Notes: generated by a model from the sequence alone, not told the origin. Positions 1-10,689 are shown, counted from the stretch's first letter. The stretch is DNA of 64,000 nt from Delphinapterus leucas (GCF_002288925.2 NW_022098026.1:24771062-24835061); one strand, 5' to 3'. Numbers and translations are program-made.

Positions 1-450
1 GCAAAATCCCTAGAGTTAGTAAGTGCTCTGTGTTCAGGAAACCCTAAGGAAACTAGTGTGGCCACAGAAGGGGAGGGAGGGGAGCAGAAGGTAACAGGGA
101 CAGAGAGGATACGTTGGCGGGCAGATTGTGTAGGGCTTAACGCTGAGGACACTGCAAGGACTTTTACCTTATACTCTAAATGAAATGAGAAGTCACTGGA
201 GAACCTGACTGCCATACAGAAAGAAACAAGAGTAAAAACAAATAAAAAAAGAAGAATCAGGTTAGGAGGCCGATGCAATAACCAGGTAAGAAACAGACCA
301 GAGTGGGAGCAGTGTAGGTAGTCAGGAGTGTTGGATGCTGGCTATGCAAGAAAGACAGTTATGAAGGGTGATGCCAAGATGCACGTGGCCTAAGTGACTG
401 GGAAAATGGAATCACCATGAACTGAAATGGGGAGGAGCAGGCTGGGAGGT
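1..450. repeat. Possible ancient dispersed repeat fragment, family unresolved
   Basis: This purine-rich stretch has wording typical of old, decayed mammalian interspersed repeats and loosely resembles 44590-44835. It has no convincing ORF, tail or terminal repeat. It could equally be unique DNA. Confidence 0.25.
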
Positions 451-559
451 GTTGCCTATGTTATGTTCAGATGCCCATTAGATATTAAGTAGACATTATG
501 TACCATCATCACCTTCCTTCGCTATGACTCCTTACTCTGTGCCAAAGCTATCTTATTTA

Positions 560-725
560 ATAGGATGTGTAAATTGGATTGACATCCATCTTCTCCCCTG
601 GAGTATAGTCCCCTGAGAGCAGTGACTATGTCTAACTCTCTCCACGGTATACCTAGCACCCGGCACAGCACCTGACTTGTAGTTAGCACTCGGTAACTAG
701 TGAACAGGTGAATGAATAAAAATGT
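560..725 (+). repeat. L2 LINE 3' end fragment
   Basis: The order of elements matches the 3' end of mammalian L2: a 'CCCCTGAGAGCAG' block, then 'CACAGCACCTGAC', then a tail with GAATGAATAAA. It is old and diverged. The minus-strand open frame across 522-866 is a by-product and not a gene. Confidence 0.5.
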
Positions 726-959
726 GAAGGGGTGATTCCTCCCAACGATTCCCTGCGGTAGGAAGTGGGGCAACTGCATCTCTGCTTCCTCAGCCTGCCT
801 GGACCAGGTCAGAGAACCGAACTGCACCAGTGGAATGACCTGCATAGAGGCCACTGGAGCCAGCACCTTCTCTTTCCCTTTGGTTCAGGTCATACCTTTG
901 CTTAAATTCAAGGGTATCAAATGCTGATGTTATTTTATCATTACAAAATTTAGGAGAAT

Positions 960-1318
960 TCAAAGAAAATATATTTATCCCTTATATGTGGAATCTTTAA
1001 AAAAAATGATACAACTGAACTTATTGACAAAACAGAAATAGACTCACAGACATAGAAAATAAATTTATGGTGACCAAAGGGGGAAGGGGGGGGCAGAAGG
1101 ATAAATCATGAGTTTAGGATTAACTGATACACACTACTATATATAAAATAGACAACCAACAAGGACCTACTGTATAGCACAAGGAACTATATTAAATATC
1201 TTGTAATAACCTATAACAGAAAAGAATCTAAAAAAGAATATATAACTGAATCACTTTGCTAAAACTAACATAACATTGTACATCAACTGTATTTCAATAA
1301 AAACTTTAAAAAATATAC
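960..1318 (+). mobile_element. L1 3' end, 5'-truncated, cetartiodactyl type
   Basis: This is the end of ORF2 and the 3' UTR of a cetartiodactyl L1, ending in AATAAAAAC and an A-rich tail. The same block recurs at 4130-4573, 15900-16284 and 35230-35644, which supports the call by internal comparison. It carries no coding capacity. Confidence 0.85.
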
Positions 1319-1319
1319 G

Positions 1320-2254
1320 TATTTACACAATAAATATTGTAGATTTATTTTCTTGATCTTAAATGGCTCTATGGCTGCCTAATTTTAAGTTTCCCATCCA
1401 TGTTAACTGGAAAATTTATTCTAGGATTCCTCTGTGGTCTCACCCAACCCACCAGAACATCCTACTCACACAGTTTGTACCTCCAGCGTCACACTCTGAA
1501 ACGCTCATCCTCATGTTAGTTTTACCTTCAGTCAGAGCATGTTGTAGCCTACACTTGAGCACCAGAGAGACCCTATGACACACTCCTCAAGGCACAAGCT
1601 GATCTTCGTGCTTAAAATCCCACCACTAAGAGGCATTTCTCTGCATTGACTTTTCCTTTCATGAACCCTTCAGTAAGATGGGTCAAGAAATGAAGTCGTT
1701 ATTTTCTATCAATATTTTAACAGAGTAGAATGATCTCTATGTGACTTGCTGCCCCTGGCCGGGGATGGGTCCCACAAGAGCACTTAAGACAGAAATTTGG
1801 AGAGATCTTACCATTTCTGCAATTGGCAGCTCGGTCAACATAAGATTCAGGTATTAGGCAGCAAAGAGTGTGAGTGCTGGTGTTTTAAAAAGCCTCCATC
1901 CTGCTATACAGAGGCAAAGGCATAGGAGTAAAGCCATATCTGTGGTAGACACATTGGCCAACCATTGTCAAACTTTATCTGAGAAAAAAATGTTTCTATA
2001 GTCAAATAAGTTAGGGACATTCTGCTTATCATTTTCCTGTCCTGGATATTTACAATGCGCATTAGCAGGTTAGATGATGGGAGAAATCTTAGGTTTTAGA
2101 AATCTGTTTAACCGTCTTTCATATAGCATTTCTACAAACATACTTAAATTTGTTGCTCAACGTTTTTAGAAATAGCATTTTCAGTCTATAAAAGAAAGAG
2201 CTCATTTGCTTTACCTGGAAGTTGATTGTAAGAAAGGAGGCTGCCTAATATACC
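1320..2254. other. No gene or clear repeat seen
   Basis: AT-rich, apparently unique DNA. The 71-codon plus-strand frame at 1363 has no recognisable domain, and I see no splice-site context supporting an exon. Confidence 0.5.
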
Positions 2255-2488
2255 GAAGAGCAGTCTCTCTTTTTTTTTTTTTGCGGTACGCAGGTCTCTC
2301 ACTGCTGCGGTCTCTCCCGTTGCGGAGCACAGGCTCCGGACGCGCAGGCTCAGCGGCCATGGCTCACGGGCCCAGCCGCTCCGCGGCATGTGGGATCTTC
2401 CCGGACCGGGGCACGAACCCGTGTCGCCTGCATCGGCAGGCGGACTCTCAACCACTGCGCCACCAGGGAAGCCCCTGAAGAGCAGTCT
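2255..2488 (-). mobile_element. CHR-2-like SINE with 12-bp target-site duplication
   Basis: A full-length tRNA-derived cetacean SINE lies on the minus strand at about 2267-2475. Its A tail is seen as poly-T on the plus strand, and its 5' end is the reverse complement of GGGCTTCCCTGG. It is flanked by GAAGAGCAGTCT at 2255-2266 and 2477-2488, the direct repeat left by L1-driven insertion. The pol III A and B boxes are readable. Open frames in both orientations across it are shadows of the GC-rich SINE body. Confidence 0.95.
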
Positions 2489-2499
2489 TTGACTGCGTT

Positions 2500-2600
2500 G
2501 AGGGACCCTGGTTCGAATCTTCCACTAACCTATTTACTGCCTTTGTGGCCTCAGTGAGTTACTTAACGTCTCTGTGCCTTTATAAATTGAAAATCTAAGA
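2500..2600 (+). repeat. Probable MIR fragment
   Basis: A short stretch resembles the MIR core: a 'GGTTCGAATC' tRNA-like piece, then a 'GAGTTACTTAACGTCTCTGTGCC' block. It sits directly beside the CHR SINE. It is too short for a firm call. Confidence 0.4.
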
Positions 2601-2625
2601 TGTTTTTACTTCCAAGCATTTTCTT

Positions 2626-2790
2626 TCTTTTTTATTTATTTTTAAAAATTTTATTAGAGTATAGTTGATTTACAATGTTGTATTAGTTTCAGGTGTACAG
2701 CATAGTGATTCAGTTATACATATACATGTATTCATTCTTTTTCAGATTCTTTTCCCATATGGGTTATTACAGAATATCTAAGCACATTAT
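2626..2790 (-). mobile_element. L1 3' UTR fragment
   Basis: Reverse complement of the cetartiodactyl L1 3' UTR, starting with an A-rich tail (T-rich on the plus strand) and including the 'GTATAGTTGATTTACAA' block also present at 22070-22095. It is 5'-truncated to about 160 bp. Confidence 0.8.
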
Positions 2791-2924
2791 TTCTAGTGCA
2801 TGTAAAATATCTTGATGCAGAATAAAGAGTAGCCATGCTTTTATAATCTGGGCTTATTTTTGCCCTCTCCAGAACTCTAGTTCCACCTCTGTTTAGCACC
2901 CCTGGTTTACAGTAGCCAGGACCA

Positions 2925-3150
2925 GTGGCTAAGAGCAAGGGTTTTGGATTAAAATTCAGTTCAAATCCTGACTCTGCTATTTACTAGCTGTGTGGTGTTG
3001 GGTAGGTTACTCGGCCTCTCTGGGCCTCAGTTTCTTTATTTGTGAAATAGAGCTGCTGGAAGGATCAAAATAATAAAGTATATTTTACATTATTTATCGA
3101 GTGTCCAGCCAAGGGCCTAGCTCAGAGTAAATGGCACAGTAAATAGCTGT
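2925..3150 (+). repeat. MIR SINE
   Basis: MIR order is recognisable: 'TGGCTAAGAGCA', 'TCTGCTATTTACTAGCTGTGTG', a 'GGGCCTCAGTTT' core, then a 3' part near the CTCAGAGTAAATGG block. It is old and diverged, as expected for a repeat shared by all mammals. Confidence 0.75.
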
Positions 3151-3940
3151 TACAAGGGTTCTGGTTGTTGTTTCCTGTCTCCACACTTTTCACTTCTGGC
3201 TTGACTATGATCTCTCCTTAACCCCATCACTAAGAGCGTTCAATCCTGGTAGCTGACACTCCTGACAATGGGGTCTTCTAAATCGTACCCTGTCCCCCTT
3301 CCCAAACTGTTGCTTCCTCCCTGGGGGCAACTGGTGCTTATAATTTACTTCTGGATCCCTGGCCCAGCTGCAGGGAAGGACAACAGACAATGATTTCTCT
3401 TCCCACAGCCTCCCACGTATTAGTTTTCTCTGCATGTCTGACGTTTGGCTTCTAACTCCCCTCGGGCTGTGATTACTCAGACAAAGTGAAGTGGACAGAT
3501 GGAACAATTATTTGGAAAGCTCAGCCAATGGAAAACAAAACAAAAAGACAAGCAAAGAAAACCCTACGCTCAGCCTTGCAGTTGAGGGGAAAGAGTTTAT
3601 TGGTTTAAATTATTCTTATTGTCTGCTGGCATTGATTGCATTTTCCAGGTAATTGCTCAGTGCTCCCATTAGTCTGCCCACGCAGAGAAACAATACCTTC
3701 TTAGATATTGGCACTACAGGTAGCCTGCTGCAGCAGGAAGAGATGTGTTTGGGCAAATCTGGTCTATACAGAAAATTTTTGTTAGCTGACTCCAATTAGT
3801 TCATTGACTTTCATGATAAACACAAGAGGTGTGGTAGGAGTGGGGAAAAAAGGGTCTCTGGATATGATAAGAAGAAACACTTTAAAATAAAGTATACTTT
3901 TACAATCATGTATTTGAAAATTTTCTGAGAAAACCCTAAT
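3151..3940. other. No gene or clear repeat seen
   Basis: Apparently unique sequence. The 100-codon minus frame at 3205-3507 has low-complexity composition and no recognised domain. Confidence 0.5.
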
Positions 3941-4129
3941 CAATGTTTTATAGGTATTGAGCCAAACAGCCTAGGTTCAATTCCTGGCTCTGCCATACTC
4001 TTGTGGTGCATGTGACTTAGTATAAATTCCTTAGTTTCTGAGTCTCAGTTTTCTGGCCTCCCCCGTGGAGATAATGAGAGCGCTCACTCATATAGTGATG
4101 AGGGCATCAAAGAGTAATGTGTATAGAGG

Positions 4130-4573
4130 TTATCATACTATGGGGACTAAGACAGAGACAGACAAGTATGATATGAGATCACATATGTGGAATCTAAAAA
4201 AGTGATACAAATGAGCTTATTTACAAGCAGAAATAGACTTACAGACGTAGAAAACAAACTTATGGTGACCAAAGGCAAAAGGACGGAAGGGGGGAGGGAT
4301 TAATGGGGAATTTGGGATTAACATATACACACTACTATATATAAAATAAACAAGGACCTACTGTAGAGCACAGGGAGCTCTACTCAATATCTTGTAATGA
4401 CCTATAATTCAAAAGAATCTGAAAAAGAATATATATATTATATATATAAAATATATAATACATGTTATATATATATATAAAATATATATTATATATATAT
4501 AAAACAACTGAATCACTTTGCTGTACACCTGAAACATTGTAAACCAACTACACTTCAATTTTTTCAAAAAAAA
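4130..4573 (+). mobile_element. L1 3' end, 5'-truncated, inserted in a MIR
   Basis: This is the same ORF2-tail and 3' UTR block as at 960-1318 and 35230-35644, ending in an A-rich tail at about 4565. It contains an (AT)n tract at 4427-4503, absent from the 960 copy but present in shorter form in the 16 kb and 35 kb copies. No clean target-site duplication is visible. Confidence 0.85.
4427..4503. repeat. (AT)n low-complexity tract inside L1
   Basis: About 75 bp of TA-rich sequence in the L1 3' UTR. The 16.18 kb and 35.54 kb L1 copies carry shorter forms at the same place, so it is an expanded internal tract of this L1 3' UTR. Confidence 0.9.
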
Positions 4574-4625
4574 GAGCCTTGTGCCTGCCACGTAGTAAAT
4601 TCCCAATAAATGGTGATTTATTATG

Positions 4626-5224
4626 TTATAATAAATGAATATTTTTAATGAATTATTAACAAATAGACATGTTCCTGGTTATAAAAGCTGGAAAGCCTCG
4701 AACTCCAGATGATGGCAGCTCAGGGCCTCATGTTCTGGGGGTTTCGAGCTCTCATTTTTCTGGTTCAGTCCACAGGCTTCTTCAATTTCAAAATCTCTGC
4801 TGCATATTTCTGTTCACAGAGAGGTACCTCTATACCTCTAAATACCCATACAGCTACATACAGGGGACTATCACGTAGCGTTTGGAATCCACTATGCACA
4901 AATACGGTGAGAATCTGGTTCAATCCCAACACGACAGGGAGTGTAGGGTGCTGGGGAGGCTACAAGCTCGTTAGATTTTTAAGGTGGAAATAGCTGTCTG
5001 GGCAGGAGAGCAGGGAGCCTGCTTTGCCCTCTCCTGGATGCCAACCTGCCTGAGTTCGGGGGGACATAATGCATAACCCAAGGTCATGCAAACTGTGCTT
5101 CAGATTTTCTCCTCTTCTAGAACAGAAATCAAAGGCAAACTTGGACGGCGCTGAGTCTAAAATGTTCTCGTCTGTGTAATGGGGTCAGCCAAAGAGGTCA
5201 ATGACCTTTCCTGAATAGTAATAA
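4626..5224. other. No gene or clear repeat seen
   Basis: Apparently unique sequence. Two overlapping plus frames at 4669-4993 are short and lack a recognised domain or good start context. Confidence 0.45.
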
Positions 5225-5960
5225 AAAATATTAATAATAGCTACCACATATTGAGTACTTAATATATCAGGCACCATTCTGGATGTCTTACAGGAATTGC
5301 CTTATTTAATTGTCTTATTTAATTCCTACACCCATCCTCCAAAAGGGGAATCATTACCAAGCTGTCAGGGTTCTCCAGAGAAATAGAATCGATAGGATAT
5401 ATGGAGATGTAGATAAGAGGAGATTTATTATAGGGAGTGGCTCACATAGTTATGGAGGCCAAGAAGTCTCACAATTTGCTGTTTGCAAGGGGGAAACTCA
5501 GGAAAGCTGGTGCTGTAATTCACTCAGAAGGTCTGAGAATCAAGGGGCCAAGTGGGCAAGTATCAGTATGAATCTGAAAGCCCAAGGACCAGGGGTGTTG
5601 ATGTCTGAGGGTAGGAGAAGATGGATGTCTCAATTCAAGCAGAGAAAGCAACTTGGGCCTTCTTTGCCTTTTCTTTCTACATAGGCCCTCAGCAGACTAG
5701 ATGATGCCTACCACATTGGGAAGGGCGATCTTCCTTACTCAGTCCACTGGTTCAAATGCTACTCTCTTCCAGGACCACCCTGACAGACACACTAAGAAAT
5801 AATGTTCACCAGCCAACCGGGCATCCCCCTTAGTCCAGTCAAGTTGACACATAAAATTAACCATCATGTAAGCCTACTTTGCGGATGAGGAAACGGGCAC
5901 AGAGAGGTTAAGAGACTTTACGAGATCACACAACTAGTAGCTGATAGTCTTCTGATTCCT
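5225..5960 (-). repeat. MIR SINE split by an LTR
   Basis: Minus-strand MIR: the 'ACCACATATTGAGTACTTA' to 'TTGCCTTATTTAAT' part lies left of the LTR, and the 'GATGAGGAAACGGGCACAGAG' part lies right of it. The two halves are collinear, so the LTR landed in an older MIR. Confidence 0.7.
5363..5866 (-). mobile_element. Solitary LTR, MaLR/ERVL-like, inside a MIR
   Basis: About 504 bp that on the minus strand begins TGATGGTTAATTTTATG and ends CCCTGACA, giving the TG...CA ends of an LTR. A polyadenylation signal AATAAA is present on the minus strand (plus 5424-5429). It interrupts a MIR. The motif AAGC lies next to both ends but is offset at the right, so the duplication is not clean. I could not name the subfamily. 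No internal retroviral genes adjoin it. Confidence 0.6.
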
Positions 5961-6119
5961 AAACCAGAAGGCCTAATGGACTGCTCTTCTGCAAGAGTTC
6001 ACTTCAATCTGCGAAAAAGCAGAAGCACCTGTTTTCCGGCAAAATACTCTGGTCTTGATGAGAGCCCCAGACGACAGCTTGAAACCCAGACTTGAATCCC
6101 AGGTCTGTCCTAAATAACA

Positions 6120-6354
6120 GTGACAAAGATAATTGATACTGATTCAACAGAGATAATAATAGCCACCATAATTTAGTGGACAAATACTATATGTCAGCCA
6201 TGAATCTCTTGAAAATTAACATAACAATCTCTCATAGAAACTGCAGCTCTTGTGTCTAGCTCTGCATTTACCAGATGTGGGATTTTCAATAAGGCATTTA
6301 GTCTCTCTTTCTCTCTCCCCCACTAATTTTCCTCACTTTAAAAATAAAATTTGC
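6120..6354. repeat. Two adjoining MIR fragments
   Basis: 6120-6245 reads as minus-strand MIR (TAATAATAGCCACCAT, then an 'ACTATATGTCAGCC' block). 6245-6354 reads as plus-strand MIR (TCTGCATTTACCAGATG, then AAGGCATTTAGTCTCTCT). Both are diverged. The CHR SINE at 6355 was inserted in the second. Confidence 0.4.
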
Positions 6355-6564
6355 GGGCTTCCCTGGTGGCGCAGGGGTTGAGAGTCTGCCTGCCGATGCA
6401 GGGGACACGGGTTTGTGCCCCGGTCCGGGAAGATCCCACATGCCGCTGAGCGGCTGGGCCCGTGAGCCATGGCCGCTGAGCCTGCGCGTCCAGAACCTGT
6501 GCTCCACAACGGGAGAGGCCACAACAGTGAGAGGCCGCATACCACAAAAAAAAAAAAAAAAAAA
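6355..6564 (+). mobile_element. CHR-2-like SINE
   Basis: Full-length SINE starting at GGGCTTCCCTGG, with A box, B box, GC-rich body and a 21-base A tail. No unambiguous target-site duplication is visible because both flanks are A-rich. The three overlapping minus frames of 90-98 codons are shadows of the element. Confidence 0.95.
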
Positions 6565-6624
6565 TTGATGTGAAAAATAATGTATGGTGAACATTTACAC
6601 AGTACTCCAAAGGTGGCAGCCCCC

Positions 6625-6775
6625 AATAAGTATTAACGTTACTTTTATCCCTTTGCTACAAGATGAAGAAACCAGGTCTCATAGAAAAGTGGATGAATGG
6701 TCTGAGGCCACAAGGCTGGCAGAGTCTGTACTCTGAGTCAGTTTCCCTCCAAAGCCTGATGGCTCTTTCTACCTA
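6625..6775 (-). repeat. Probable MIR fragment
   Basis: Reads as the minus-strand MIR 3' half ('ACAAGATGAAGAAACC' followed by a 'GAGGCCACAAGGCTGGCAGAG' block). It is diverged. Confidence 0.4.
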
Positions 6776-6986
6776 GACCAGTGACTCATACCTGGCCACA
6801 CACCACAAACAACTGGGTAACTTGTGTACAATCCAGAGTCTTTGCCCCTATCCTTGGACTTGGCTGCCACAGAGCCAGGTTGGCAGCCACTGCTCCAGCT
6901 CATGCATCACCTCATTCGCCAGGACCCCTCTCCTCCCTCCCACGTGAGGGAACACTTCTGTTATCAATGACTGCAGAGAACCCTCC

Positions 6987-7374
6987 TATCTTAGTCAGCT
7001 TGGGCTGTCATGATAAAATACCATAGACTGAGCAACTTAAGCAATAGAAATGTATACTTCGTAGTTCTGGAGGCTAGAAGTCCAAGATCAAGATGCCATC
7101 ATGGTTGGATTCTGGTGAGAGCCCTTTCCTGGCTTGTAGACAGCTGCCTTCTCACTGTGTCCTCACATGGTGGGGAGAGTGTGCAAGCTCTCTGCTATCT
7201 CTTCTTAAAAGGGCACTAATGCCATCACAAGGGCATCACCTTTATGACCTTCTCTAAACTTAATTTCCTCCCAAAGGCCCCCATCTCCAAATACATCACA
7301 CTGGGAGTTAGGGCTTCAACATATGACATTGGGTGGTGGGGGGGAGGTAAGGGACCATAATTCAGTCTATACCA
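6987..7374 (-). mobile_element. MLT1-type LTR (ERVL-MaLR)
   Basis: On the minus strand it shows the familiar MLT1/MST signature: it begins near GACTGAATTATGG, followed by 'ATATGTTGAAGCCCTAAC' and a 'CCTTTGGGAGGAAATT' block. It is an old solitary LTR with no internal genes. Confidence 0.8.
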
Positions 7375-7884
7375 TCTTCCTGATTAGTTTAAGATGTTCT
7401 CCTTTTCTATTCTATTTCATCAGCAATAGTCTTTAAAAAAATTAGAAGGTACTGGCTGAGCACTTATTTGCTGGGCACTGTACCCGAAGGACTATTCATT
7501 CATTCATTCATTATTTATACTTGGTTTGCTTTCAAAAAAAAAATGATGATGCCTTCTAGAAATTTAAGACTGTCACAGGAAACACTGATAAGGACACATC
7601 AATTGGCAAGCTACAGAAAACAGGGCCATTTTCTTGGTGGCTGTTTTCATTGCCCGAATTGTTATCATTACTCACACAATTGTCGGTACCCGCCCCTGTA
7701 GTTCTAGCTTTCATTCCTCAGTCTCTCTGCCTTCTCTGCCCTCCCAATTTTTGCTGCTGGGTGCAGAGACTGAGTCATCAGTTGGCTCTGGCCTTCAGGT
7801 GCCTTAGCAGAAGCAAAAGGCAGCATCTTTGTCTTAAGTGATGAGCTGAAAAATTCACATCTCCATGTTCTTGCAATTAAAAAA
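7375..7884. other. No gene; short (ATTC)n at 7494-7511
   Basis: Apparently unique sequence with a four-unit ATTC microsatellite and an A-rich tract near 7533. Short plus frames show no domain. Confidence 0.5.
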
Positions 7885-8090
7885 ATAATGATGATGACAG
7901 CAACTAATTTCACTAATTCCTTACTGTGTGCTAAGCATGATTTCATTTAGTCCTCACAGCAGCCCTAAGAAATAGGTACCATTATCCCCATTCTGAAGAA
8001 GTGGAAACTGAGGCTTAGAGAAGCTGGGTATGTTGTTCAAGGTCATCCAAAGCCGATAAATTGGGAAGCCATACAGCCATGCACCTTCCC
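7885..8090 (-). repeat. MIR SINE
   Basis: Near-complete minus-strand MIR: 'CTTACTGTGTGCTAAGCATG', 'TAGTCCTCACAGCAGCCC', 'ATTATCCCCATTCTGAAG', then the 'GGAAACTGAGGCTTAGAGAAG' core. Confidence 0.75.
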
Positions 8091-8498
8091 ACCTCGCCCT
8101 CTGCTCAGATTGTTTTCATATTCCGAAATGTTCTCTCCTATTGTATTCCTCTAACACCTTGGCTTAGAAATAGGGTGTCTCATTGGCTAAGTTTTCCACA
8201 TCATGGAGGTGGTGCAGATATACAGTGGGTAAGGAGGGTGTGTCAGCCAACATGAAAATCCCACCATGCCCAGTCTAGAGAAATAATAGAGTGAAACAGA
8301 TTCTCAGACCCAGGTCTCATTACTGACAGTATTAAGACCGATTTCAAGAGACAACCACTGAGATAGCTGGGCAATTACAAATCCAATTTAATAAACTCAG
8401 ATTTTCCTTGTCACAAGCTAGAGCTGGATTCAAAACCTAAAAATCACTGTGAAGTTGGAAGAGCTGAATAAGCAGGAGATCTAAAAGGAAGTCCAAAA

Positions 8499-9161
8499 GA
8501 TGTGAAATGGAGCAGGACCCTATGGTCCTTCCCCGCCATGTCCTCAGCCTGCCTTTTGTCTGTGAAAAAAAATTAGCCAAAGAATAAGTCTAATCAGAGA
8601 AGTGAGAAAATGCAGAAACAGAGGAAAACAGTCAAAGGAGACCAGATAATAATAGTTTAGTCGTTAAACATAGCCAAGGACCTTTAGCTCCTCAAGGGCT
8701 ATAGATAATATTCTGAGCCACATCCTGTGAGCTGTCTTGTAGATACTGAAACCCTCACCAGGTGGAAGAAGTTAACTACATGATGACCAGGCTGTGGCCA
8801 TGACATAAGCTGCCACAATTCCAAGAATTGGCTTCAAAGAAATGGAAACAAACCGACCCTGGAACTGAAGATAAACTGGACTTAAAACAATCGAGATGAT
8901 GCTGGACAGACCACCGATGACCCATTTCAAGATGACTGTCAGAGCTGACTGTACTGTTTCTGCATGTAGCCCCCTCCCTCTGTCTATAAAAGCTCTTGCC
9001 CCCTGACTGTCGGGGGTGGGGGAAGTCGGCCTTTGGGCAGGCATCCACCCTCCCCGCCAGTTGCCGGCAACCAAAGTAAAACAAACTTTCCTTTCCACCA
9101 ACCTGGCCTCTTTATTAGCTTTTGAGTGGCGAGCAGCCAGACCTGGGTTCGGTAACAGATG
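8499..9161 (+). mobile_element. Solo LTR of an endogenous retrovirus with 4-bp duplication
   Basis: A 655-bp segment, 8503-9157, starts TGAAATGG and ends GGTAACA (TG...CA). It is flanked by GATG at 8499-8502 and again at 9158-9161. A TATA box (TATAAAAG, 8985-8992) lies about 170 bp before the 3' end, as in a U3-R-U5 layout. Four-base duplications are typical of gammaretrovirus-like (class I) elements. No gag, pol or env sequence adjoins it, so this is a recombined solo LTR. The minus frames at 8772-9101 are incidental. Confidence 0.75.
8985..8992 (+). promoter_or_regulatory. TATA box of the solo LTR
   Basis: TATAAAAG, preceded by a pyrimidine-rich run, sits at the position expected of an LTR promoter. 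Activity cannot be judged from sequence. Confidence 0.6.
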
Positions 9162-9625
9162 GAATTTGATTACATTTTATAAACATCGTTTGTTAAGAGA
9201 TGTTTTCAAAACTCCATTCCCTGTTCAATGTGTATTTACCAAGTAAAACACATAAACTGCATTCTAGCAAGCATTCACATTTACAGAAAAAAAGAAAAAA
9301 AAGGGATGGACTGTTTCTTTGGCATTTGTACCCAAACTTCTTTTACATAAACAATTCTCATAAAGTATTAAATGCCTATATCAAGATGAAGGAATTAAGA
9401 CTGAAAAAATCCATCCCCAGGGGAGATGACCCTGCTTGTCACTAGCATATTCCCATCCGCAGGACCTACTGCTTGTGTCCCCAGGACACTGACTGGTGAC
9501 TGGTCCGGTAGCTGCTTCAGATGTGGCATTTGGAAGCCATCTCAGCTGGTTTGAAGTTGAGGTCTGAAATATTCTATGCACCTTTATCGGTATCTATACA
9601 CATCCCGGATATTCACTCTTTAGGA
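9162..9625. other. No gene or clear repeat seen
   Basis: AT-rich, apparently unique sequence with short overlapping frames only. Confidence 0.5.
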
Positions 9626-9629
9626 TTAG

Positions 9630-10140
9630 AAACGGGACCCAATAATTAGTGGTTAAATACACAAATTCTGAGATTAGCTAGGTGTGGATTTAAATCTGGG
9701 CTCTGAGAGGCATGGACATAATACACTTCCAAACGTAAGGTAGATAGCTAGTGGGAAGCAGCTGCATAGCACAGGGAGATCAGCTCGGTGCTTTGTGACC
9801 ACCTAGAGGGGTGTAACAGGGAGGGTGGGAGGCAGAAGCAAGAGGGAAGAGATATGGGAACATATGTATATGTATAACTGATTCACTTTGTTATAAAGCA
9901 GAAACTAACACACCATTGCAAAGCAATTATACTCCAATAAAGATGCAAAAATAAATAAATAAATAAATAAATAACTCTGGGCTCTGTGACCTTGACTCCT
10001 GCACCTCACCTCTCTAAATCTTGGCCCTACATATAGAATGGAGATAATGATAACAGCCACATCCTAGGGCTGTTGTGAGGATTATGTAAGGAAACGCATC
10101 TATATCATGTGGCCATGCAACCGGATAGATAGTGTAAACT
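9630..10140 (+). repeat. MIR SINE split by a young L1
   Basis: The MIR begins near 9635 ('TTAGTGGTTAAATACAC') and resumes after the L1 with CTGGGCTCTGTGACCTTG and the 3' part ('GGGCTGTTGTGAGGATTATG'). The L1 at 9706-9975 duplicated 11 bases of it. Confidence 0.7.
9695..9986 (+). mobile_element. Severely 5'-truncated young L1 with 11-bp target-site duplication
   Basis: A 270-bp insert at 9706-9975 contains only L1 3' UTR and ends in AATAAAGATGC plus an (AAAT)n tail. TCTGGGCTCTG occurs at 9695-9705 and 9976-9986. The same 3' UTR is present at 14914-15138 and on the minus strand at 23281-23655, so these share one L1 subfamily with the full-length copy. Confidence 0.93.
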
Positions 10141-10144
10141 AAAG

Positions 10145-10290
10145 AATGAATACTATTATTACTAGCACCACTATCCCCATATTACTACTACCATTACTAG
10201 TACAACTGTTACTATTACCATTACTCCTCCTCCTCCGACTAACAGTACTTCTACTACCGCTATGACAACTATCCTATTACTACAGCTATA
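10145..10290. repeat. Imperfect CTA/ATT/CCT trinucleotide tract
   Basis: About 145 bp made largely of interrupted triplets (ACT, ATT, ACC, CTC). It follows the MIR 3' end, where simple repeats often grow. Confidence 0.6.
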
Positions 10291-10689
10291 GTATTTTAAT
10301 ACATTTTAAAAATATCTTTACCATCCTCCCTTTCTCTTGTGTTCTTTTATTCCTTCTATTTATAATGGGGAATTAAATTGCTTTTCCTGCCAAATGAGTA
10401 GCTTGAGAATTGGAACATTAATTTATTTGAACAGCTGTGTGTCAATGTTGCCTTGAATAAAAGGTCCCAGTATGTTCTGCTGACACATTTCATGAAAAAA
10501 TGAAGTGCACATAAATTCACATTTCAGCTCACGTCCCACCTACTTCCAAAAGCCTTTGGGTCACATTGATGTCTCCCTTCTCTGAAACAGTCGTCATCAT
10601 ATTCTCGAATTCTTTCCACATTGTGAGACTTATCTCCCCAATATGCTCCCTGCGGTTTAGCACCATAAACATAGTAGGCATTCCAAAAA

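Larger units (their letters stand above)
3945..4625 (+). repeat. MIR SINE split by an L1 insertion
   Basis: MIR sequence runs from 3945 to about 4130 and resumes at about 4575-4625 with the MIR 3' end (a 'CGTAGTAAATTCCCAATAAATGG'-type block). The two halves are collinear around the L1 at 4130-4573, so the MIR is the older element. Confidence 0.65.

Noticed and set aside
2186..2478. Overlapping frames of about 90 codons on both strands, repeated at 6298-6626, 15189-15546, 21801-22079, 33919-34275, 42483-42919, 47273-47680 and 49251-49656
   Set aside because: All fall in CHR SINE bodies and encode near-identical peptides at each copy. They result from GC-rich SINE sequence and not from a gene family.
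4427..4503. (AT)n tract considered as a matrix-attachment or origin element
   Set aside because: The same tract occurs at the same place in other L1 copies (about 16.18 and 35.54 kb), so it belongs to the L1 3' UTR.
6355..6440. tRNA-like A and B boxes at the head of each CHR SINE
   Set aside because: The sequences do not fold into complete cloverleafs with a discriminator and acceptor stem. They are the tRNA-derived heads of SINEs, not tRNA genes.
8772..9101. Two minus frames of more than 100 codons
   Set aside because: They lie antisense within the solo LTR 8503-9157 and resemble no protein family I know.
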